Positions 58,749 to 64,000 of a stretch of 64,000 nt of DNA are shown piece by piece. The notes beneath the pieces are model-generated. The model saw only the letters and a list, made by a program, of their open reading frames with translations, ran no database searches and had not been told where the DNA came from. The DNA lies in the NCBI RefSeq assembly GCF_006438845.1, contig NZ_RCZJ01000003.1, positions 278,353 through 342,352 of the forward strand, in the 5' to 3' direction. The position numbers and the translations under genes were made by a program. The stretch comes from Variovorax ginsengisoli (GTDB lineage Bacteria > Pseudomonadota > Gammaproteobacteria > Burkholderiales > Burkholderiaceae_C). Each line of letters begins with the position of its first letter. Positions within the stretch are counted from its first letter, which is position 1.

Positions 58749-59366
58749 ATGGCCCATCCCGCCCCGCGCGCCCGCGACACCTACCATGTGGGCAACCTCG
58801 CCCCACTGTTGCTGAGTGCGGCTCGGGAGATGCTGGAAGAAGTGGGGCCGACCAAGCTTTCGCAGCGGGCGGTTGCAGAGCGCGTGGGCGTCAGCTCCGC
58901 TGCGGCCTACCACCACTACGCGAATCGTGCGGAACTCATCGGGCACCTGGCGGCGCAGGGTTTCGGCGAATTGGCGCAGGCACTGTCACAGCGCGAGCTG
59001 CGTTGGACGGGCATCGACAAATTGCGCGACGCCAGCCTGATCTACTTCCGATTCGCGCGCAGCAATCCGGCGCTGTACCAACTCATGTTCGGCCCGGAAT
59101 TCACCACGGGCGAAATGACCCCGGCGCTGACCGCCGCGCGAGAGAAGGCGTTCGGCGAGCTCAAAAGCACGATCGCGGAGATTCTTCAGCGCGACCCTCA
59201 AGCCGCCGAAGTGCGCCGCGCCGCCCGGGCCGCCTGGTCTTTCATTCACGGGTTGACGTCACTGGTGATCCACGGCGTCTTGCAGATCCCGCCGGGCCTC
59301 AGTGAGGGTCGTTTTCTGAATGACACCTTGCAGGCCTTCGGCCATCTTTTTCAGAGCAAGCAATAG
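58749..59366 (+). CDS. TetR/AcrR family transcriptional regulator
   Basis: 205 residues. The N-terminal HTH has TKLSQRAVAERVGVSSAAAYHHYANRAELIGHL, followed by a ligand-binding domain (WHG-type layout: SNPALYQLMFGPEF). ATG at 58749 is preferred over 58656 because the longer form adds non-conserved residues. It is divergent from the fadH operon and is likely its repressor, perhaps responding to acyl-CoA. Confidence 0.9.
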   Translation: MAHPAPRARDTYHVGNLAPLLLSAAREMLEEVGPTKLSQRAVAERVGVSSAAAYHHYANRAELIGHLAAQGFGELAQALSQRELRWTGIDKLRDASLIYFRFARSNPALYQLMFGPEFTTGEMTPALTAAREKAFGELKSTIAEILQRDPQAAEVRRAARAAWSFIHGLTSLVIHGVLQIPPGLSEGRFLNDTLQAFGHLFQSKQ

Positions 59367-59569
59367 TTCCGTTAGAGCCGTGTGCTAATGGGGCAGATAC
59401 CGTGATATTCCTGATCTGCTCGCCAGCTTGCAACACACCGAGCGTCGGACGCTGTGCGCAATGGCAGTGGGTTCAGAAGCGACACTGTGCACTCAGGTTG
59501 GCGGCGCGCTTTACGCTGAGTTAGCAGATGCTGCAGCCGCACTCCATCAAGAACGGCTTCAAACGGGTT

Positions 59570-60193
59570 GTTGATGTTGAGCGACACGCACCCGGGCCCA
59601 CAGTCGAAGCCGATGGCAATGTCGAACAGCGTGAAGCTCGGGTTGCGGACGTCGAGGTTGTCCGAGTCCCCTGCCGAGCGCGATCCGCTGAGGTCGCGCG
59701 CACAGGGAGCCATGAAGGCCTGCTTCGTGTCGGCGATCGGAAAGGCGTATTTGCCTGACACCGATGTGAAGTTCGAACGCCGACGCGGTGCAGGTCGCAT
59801 TGCGATCGTCCGGCTGGTCATGGACGCCCGCCTCGACTCGCCGATTCTTCGACGGCGTCGGCAGATGGCCCCTCACGCTGATGTCGTGCTCGGGCGCGAA
59901 CGAGGTGGCGGAGTTCAGTAAGGCGCTTCACCGGAGTCGAAGAGGTACACGGTTCCGCCCCGGCCGGTCGTGGCGCGGGCCAAGGTGTCGCCGGTGAAGA
60001 AGCTGGCACCCTTGTTCGACATCGTCCGGAACCCCGCACCTTCGGCCTTGCCGCAGTCGACGCCGTCGCTCCGCAACCACCGCTCCATCTGGGCTGGCCC
60101 TGCAGACAGCCCGAGCTGGCGGGATGGAAAGCGGTCGACGCGCGGATCGGCGGCCGGCAAGAGCGACCGACGCCGAATCAGAAGCATAAAAAA
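59570..60193 (-). pseudogene. Decayed gene remnant, frameshifted
   Basis: Three high-GC3 coding-like stretches follow each other on the minus strand in shifted frames: 60187-59915 (ends GEAPY and stop), then about 59914-59775 (SATSFAPEHDISV...), then about 59775-59570 (KYAFPIADTKQAFMAPCA, DNLDVRNPSFTLFDIAIGFD). Taken together they look like one protein that has lost its frame at two places. The family is not recognised. The stretch 59367-59569 has lower GC and no gene that I can see. Confidence 0.4.
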
Positions 60194-60229
60194 AGGGTTT
60201 GCTGCTATTTTCATAGCAGCAAACCCTTG
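60189..60229 (-). terminator. Strong intrinsic terminator after the tRNA cluster
   Basis: Perfect 16-bp stem, AAGGGTTTGCTGCTAT paired across a 4-base loop (60194-60229), followed on the minus strand by a run of T's (A-run at 60189-60195 on the plus strand). It lies 6 bp beyond the tRNA-Asp gene and should end the transcript of the gltX-tRNA region. Confidence 0.9.
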
Positions 60230-60235
60230 CTGGAT

Positions 60236-60311
60236 GGCGGAGCGGACGGGACTCGAACCCGCGACCCCCGGCGTGACAGGCCGGTATTCTAACCAACTGA
60301 ACTACCACTCC
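60236..60311 (-). tRNA. tRNA-Asp (anticodon GTC)
   Basis: 76 nt, cloverleaf reads from GGAGTGG at 60311 to the encoded CCA at 60236-60238. The acceptor pairs GGAGTGG with CCGCTCC; the anticodon loop is CTGTCAC (GTC); the T-loop GGTTCGAGTCC is normal. Confidence 0.97.
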
Positions 60312-60380
60312 TGGTAGACAGCGTTCGCTTCTTGCGAAGCCAAGTGCTGACAACTTGTGCCTGCTTCACCTGCGTGAAAC

Positions 60381-60456
60381 TGGCGACCCTACGGGGATTC
60401 GAACCCCGGTAGCCACCGTGAAAGGGTGGTGTCCTAGGCCTCTAGACGATAGGGTC
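60381..60456 (-). tRNA. tRNA-Glu (anticodon TTC)
   Basis: 76 nt, from GACCCTA at 60456 to an encoded CCA at 60381-60383. The anticodon loop is CTTTCAC (TTC); the T-loop GGTTCGAATCC is normal. It is encoded downstream of gltX, the synthetase that charges it. Confidence 0.97.
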
Positions 60457-60510
60457 AAAACCTTCGAACCGCGCTGCGATCAACGCTTGTTTCTCTTCTC
60501 GACAACCGGA

Positions 60511-60586
<76 letters not shown>

Positions 60587-60621
60587 TTGGGTGTCGAGCC
60601 TCAGATTATAGACTGAAAAAA

Positions 60622-62007
60622 TCAGGCCTTCAAACGCTCGATCACTTTTTCTTTGGAAAAGATAGCGAGCACCGAATCCAGCGAAGGCGTTTGGGGCGTG
60701 CCCATCACAAGGACGCGCACCGGCATTGCCAAGGCGGGCATCTTGATGCTGTGCATGGTCAACACTTCCTTGATGGCTGAAGCGATGGACGCCTTCTCCC
60801 ATGCAGTGGCTGACAACTTGTCGGCCAGTGTTGCCAAAGCAGGTCGAATGGCATCGGTCACATGCTGCGCGCGATCGGCTTCGCTTGGCGCGACGTCGGC
60901 ATAGAACGCGGTGGCCCAATCGGCGAGCGCCACTGTCGTTTCGCAGCGGTCCTTGAACAACCCGCAGATCGCGGCCAGCCGATCGTCGGAGGCAATGCCG
61001 CGTTTGTGCAGTTGCGCAGCGACGAGCGGCGCGAGTTGGTCGTCGGCCTTGGCCTTGATGTATTGACCATTGACCCAGGCGAGCTTCACCGCGTCCCATT
61101 GCGCAGGGCTTTTCGACAAGTGCGAACCGTCGAACCAGCCGACCATCTGCTCGCGCGTGAACAGTTCGTCGTCACCATGGCTCCAGCCCAGCCGCGCCAG
61201 GTAGTTGAGCATGGCTTCGGGCAGGTAACCGTTCTCCTCATAGGCTGTGACGCTTACTGCACCACGGCGCTTCGACAGCTTCTGGCCGTCGTCGCCCAGG
61301 ATCACCGGCAGATGGCCGAAGACCGGCAGGGGCGCGCCGAGTGCACGGAACATGTTGATCTGCCACGGCGTGTTGTTGATGTGCTCGTCGCCCCGGAACA
61401 CGTGGCTGATCCGCATGTCCCAATCGTCGACCACCACTGCGAAGTTGTACGTCGGCACACCGTCGGGCCGCACGATGATCAAGTCGTCGATCTCACGGTT
61501 GTTGATCGTGATCTCGCCCTTGACCAGGTCGTCCCAGGTCACGTCGCCTTCGACCGGATTGCAGAAGCGCACGACGGGTGGTACGCCTTGGGGCACTGGC
61601 GGCAACGCCTTGCCGGGCTCCGGGCGCCAGCGGCGGTCGTACAGCGTCTTCTCGCCGCGCGCGCGCTGCGCCTCGCGCGTCGCCTCGAGTTCTTCGGGCG
61701 TGCAGTAGCAGTGGTAAGCGGTCCCCGCCTCCAGCATCTGCGCGACCACCGCGGTGTAACGGTCGAGGCGCTGCATCTGGTAGATCGGTCCTTCGTCGCA
61801 GTCGAGGCCCAACCACTTCATCGAAGCCAGGATTTGCTCGACGGCATCTTGCGTGGAACGCGCCACATCGGTGTCTTCGATGCGCAACACGAATTCGCCG
61901 CCATGGTGCCGCGCGTAAGCCCACGAATACAGCGCAGTGCGGGCGGTGCCCAGGTGCAGGAAGCCGGTGGGCGATGGCGCGATGCGCGTTCTGATTTTTT
62001 GCGTCAT
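60622..62007 (-). CDS. gltX: Glutamyl-tRNA synthetase
   Basis: 461 residues, normal length. Class I signature: HIGH-equivalent in [15 protein letters not shown] near the N-terminus and KMSKS-equivalent KLSKRRGA near residue 250. It charges tRNA-Glu. Its ATG overlaps the metZ stop by 4 bp. Three tRNAs, including tRNA-Glu, follow on the same strand and may be processed from a shared transcript. Confidence 0.97.
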   Translation of the reverse strand: MTQKIRTRIAPSPTGFLHLGTARTALYSWAYARHHGGEFVLRIEDTDVARSTQDAVEQILASMKWLGLDCDEGPIYQMQRLDRYTAVVAQMLEAGTAYHCYCTPEELEATREAQRARGEKTLYDRRWRPEPGKALPPVPQGVPPVVRFCNPVEGDVTWDDLVKGEITINNREIDDLIIVRPDGVPTYNFAVVVDDWDMRISHVFRGDEHINNTPWQINMFRALGAPLPVFGHLPVILGDDGQKLSKRRGAVSVTAYEENGYLPEAMLNYLARLGWSHGDDELFTREQMVGWFDGSHLSKSPAQWDAVKLAWVNGQYIKAKADDQLAPLVAAQLHKRGIASDDRLAAICGLFKDRCETTVALADWATAFYADVAPSEADRAQHVTDAIRPALATLADKLSATAWEKASIASAIKEVLTMHSIKMPALAMPVRVLVMGTPQTPSLDSVLAIFSKEKVIERLKA

Positions 62008-63221
62008 GTCGGGAGAGTGCTCAAGCCGCGCAACAGGTCGGCCTGGATATCGTCGATGTGGTCGAGTCCGACCGCGAGCCGGATCAGGCTCTGGCCGATG
62101 CCAGCGGCTTGCCGCTGGGCTTCGGTGAGGCGCCCGTGCGATGTCGAGCCCGGGTGCGTGATGATGGTCTTGGTGTCACCGAGGTTGGTGGCGATGCTCA
62201 CGACACGTGTGCTGTCGATCACATGGAAAGCATTGGCCTTGGCCTGTTCGGGGTCCGCGCCGCACACGTCGAACGACACCACGGCGCCACCCAACCCCGA
62301 TTGCTGGCGCATCGCCAGTTCGTGCTGAGGGTGGGATGGCAGACCCGGATAGTGCACACGCGCCACGCCCGGCTGTGCTTCGAGCCAACGGGCCACGGCC
62401 AGCGCGTTGGCCGACTGCGCCTGCATGCGGATGTTCAGCGTTTCAAGCCCCTTCAAGACGACCCAGGCGTTGAAGGGCGAAAGCACCATGCCGGCCGTGC
62501 GCACGACCGGGCCGAACACATCGACGATCAGCCGGGACGGCCCGCAGATGGCGCCGGCCATCACACGGCCTTGGCCGTCGAGGTACTTTGTGCCCGAATG
62601 AATCACCAGGTCGGCACCGAACTCGACCGGACGCTGCAACGCGGGCGAGCAGAAGCAGTTGTCGACTGCCAGCAGCGCGCCGACGCCATGCGCCAAATCG
62701 GCCAGCGCCCGGATGTCGCAGACCTCGGTCAACGGATTGGTCGGCGTCTCGGCGAAAAGCAGCTTGGTAGTGGGTCGCAAGGCCGCGCGCCATTCGGCCA
62801 CGTCGGTCTGCGAGACGAAGCTGGTCTCGACGCCGAACTTGGCGAACTCTTTAGCGAACAGGTTGAGCGTGGAGCCGAACACCGAGCGCGAGCAGATCAC
62901 GTGGTCGCCGGCTTTCAGCAGGCCCATGCACATCATCAGGATCGCGCCCATGCCACTCGACGCGGCAATGGCGGCCTCCGTGCCTTCCATCGCGGCCAGT
63001 CGCTGCTCGAAACTGGCAACGGTCGGATTCGAGGTGCGCGAGTAGGTGAAGCCTTCTTCGGTGCCAGCGAAACGTCGCGCCGACGTTTCGGCGTCGGCCT
63101 GCACGAAGCCGCTCGTGAGATAGAGCGCCTCGGAGTTCTCGCCATGCTGGCTGCGCTCGAGCGCCACGCGCACCGCGAGCGTGTCGCGGTGAAGGCCTTC
63201 GGGCAATGTTCGATCGGTCAC
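62004..63221 (-). CDS. metZ: O-succinylhomoserine sulfhydrylase
   Basis: 405 residues, a PLP enzyme of the Cys/Met metabolism family. The PLP lysine is in [12 protein letters not shown], and the substrate loop YSRTSNPT is conserved. It forms homocysteine from O-succinylhomoserine and sulfide. The start is GTG 63221, preceded by GAGGA, rather than TTG 63236. It lies 11 bp after purF, a common order in Burkholderiales. Confidence 0.94.
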   Translation of the reverse strand: MTDRTLPEGLHRDTLAVRVALERSQHGENSEALYLTSGFVQADAETSARRFAGTEEGFTYSRTSNPTVASFEQRLAAMEGTEAAIAASSGMGAILMMCMGLLKAGDHVICSRSVFGSTLNLFAKEFAKFGVETSFVSQTDVAEWRAALRPTTKLLFAETPTNPLTEVCDIRALADLAHGVGALLAVDNCFCSPALQRPVEFGADLVIHSGTKYLDGQGRVMAGAICGPSRLIVDVFGPVVRTAGMVLSPFNAWVVLKGLETLNIRMQAQSANALAVARWLEAQPGVARVHYPGLPSHPQHELAMRQQSGLGGAVVSFDVCGADPEQAKANAFHVIDSTRVVSIATNLGDTKTIITHPGSTSHGRLTEAQRQAAGIGQSLIRLAVGLDHIDDIQADLLRGLSTLPT

Positions 63222-63232
63222 GGCGGTCTTCC

Positions 63233-64000
63233 TCAACTGAGGTTGGGAAGCGCGAGGCGGGACGAGTCTTCCTCGGTTTCCTCGATGCGCGGCCGGCTGC
63301 CGTTCATGCGGTGGATCGCCTCCATATCGATGTCGCCGGTCACGTAGATGCCGTCGAAGCAGGAAGCGTCGAATCCGTCGAGCTTCGGTGCGCCTGGCAC
63401 CACGGACGCCGCTTTCATCACAGCGCGCTTCATGCCTTCGACATCCTGATAGATCAACGCGTCGCAGCCGATGACTTCTCGGATCTCCTCGATCGTGCGG
63501 TCGTGCGCCACCAGCTCGCCCTTGGTCGGCATGTCGATGCCGTAGACGTTCGGATAACGCACCGGCGGCGCGGCGCTGGCGAGATAGACCTTGTTCGCGC
63601 CAGCGTCGCGCGCCATCTGCACGATCTCGCGGCTGGTCGTGCCGCGCACGATCGAGTCGTCGACCAGCAGCACGTTGCGGCCCTTGAATTCGCTGGCGAT
63701 CACGTTGAGCTTCTGGCGCACCGACTTCTTGCGAACGCCCTGCCCCGGCATGATGAAGGTGCGGCCCACGTAGCGGTTCTTCACGAAGCCCTCACGATAC
63801 GGCACACCCAGCAAGTGGGCCAGTTGCGTCGCGCTCGGACGGCTCGATTCGGGGATCGGGATGATCACGTCGATCTCGCTCGGCGGCACGGTCGACACCA
63901 CGCGCTTGGCCAGCGTCTCGCCGAGGTTGAGGCGAGCCTGGTAGACCGAAATGCCGTCGAGCACCGAGTCGGGCCGCGCCAGGTAGACGAACTCGAACAT
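63233..64000 (-). CDS. purF: Amidophosphoribosyltransferase, C-terminal part
   Basis: The frame is open to the right edge, so only the last 255 or so residues (of about 500) are visible. They include the PRPP-binding VLLVDDSIVRGTTSREIV, IPESSRPSATQLA and the family C-terminus. PurF commits PRPP to purine synthesis. The N-terminal glutamine amidotransferase domain lies outside the window. Confidence 0.96.
   Translation of the reverse strand: MFEFVYLARPDSVLDGISVYQARLNLGETLAKRVVSTVPPSEIDVIIPIPESSRPSATQLAHLLGVPYREGFVKNRYVGRTFIMPGQGVRKKSVRQKLNVIASEFKGRNVLLVDDSIVRGTTSREIVQMARDAGANKVYLASAAPPVRYPNVYGIDMPTKGELVAHDRTIEEIREVIGCDALIYQDVEGMKRAVMKAASVVPGAPKLDGFDASCFDGIYVTGDIDMEAIHRMNGSRPRIEETEEDSSRLALPNLS

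Noticed and set aside
59385..59530. Lower-GC stretch as an insertion sequence end
   Set aside because: No terminal inverted repeats, target duplication or transposase fragment could be identified.
59915..60214. 99-codon ORF starting at 60214
   Set aside because: Its ATG lies within the terminator hairpin, so the start is artificial; only the downstream part is coding-like and is listed as a remnant.

Overview
The window is GC-rich and densely coding, with strong third-position GC bias, many 4-base ATGA start/stop overlaps and no rRNA, CRISPR array or intact transposon. The gene content points to a betaproteobacterium of the Burkholderiales, most likely a Comamonadaceae member close to Variovorax: purF-metZ-gltX beside tRNAs, class I PHA synthase with a thiolase, a PF10136 membrane protein misnamed 'site-specific recombinase', a DUF4198/DUF3649/PepSY/DUF3325 iron-type cluster, a recC-recB-recD operon and a cyanide-insensitive-type bd oxidase. 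This assignment is by gene content only.

Layout. 1-2720 (minus): a non-homologous end-joining pair (ku, then ligD running off the left edge) and an AstE/AspA-type zinc deacylase. 2808-11605: a small hydrophilic protein, rpe (minus), then a long plus-strand run: apaG, the PF10136 protein, a CPA2-type antiporter, a YbdK-type carboxylate-amine ligase, thiL, pgpA, pncC, an NTF2-like protein and a small acetyltransferase. 11657-14208 (minus): a PHB-depolymerase-type esterase with a ribbon-helix-helix protein preceded by a perfect 18-bp palindrome, then a UPF0149/SEC-C protein. 14207-16860: an FMN-binding glutamate-synthase-like protein and a kinase-fold protein. 16873-20358 (minus): phaC, phaA and a PIN-domain gene overlapping the end of phaA. 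20468-26287: a small membrane protein, pgeF and a zeta-class isomerase (minus), then a fumarylpyruvate-hydrolase-like protein, Nudix, CreA, an ABC exporter and a degenerate LytM lipoprotein. 26306-35492 (minus): recC-recB-recD.

36169-39123 (minus) is a four-gene cluster with translational overlaps and a Fur-box-like palindrome upstream. Divergent from it is a membrane GGDEF gene broken by a single frameshift. 41575-47326 holds a sensor kinase and an NtrC-family regulator, then two proteins built from four copies of one roughly 65-residue module, and an MFS transporter. This is the best candidate for an undescribed functional unit. Next come a PQQ-dehydrogenase-like lipoprotein, a secreted protein, an orphan kinase, an ankyrin protein and cydA-cydB with a 49-residue DUF2474 gene.

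54296-59366 is a fadH / NTF2-like / fadD operon divergent from a TetR regulator, with AT-rich palindromes between them. 59570-60193 is a decayed gene. The right end (minus) reads purF (partial), metZ, gltX, tRNA-Ala, tRNA-Glu, tRNA-Asp, closed by a strong intrinsic terminator.
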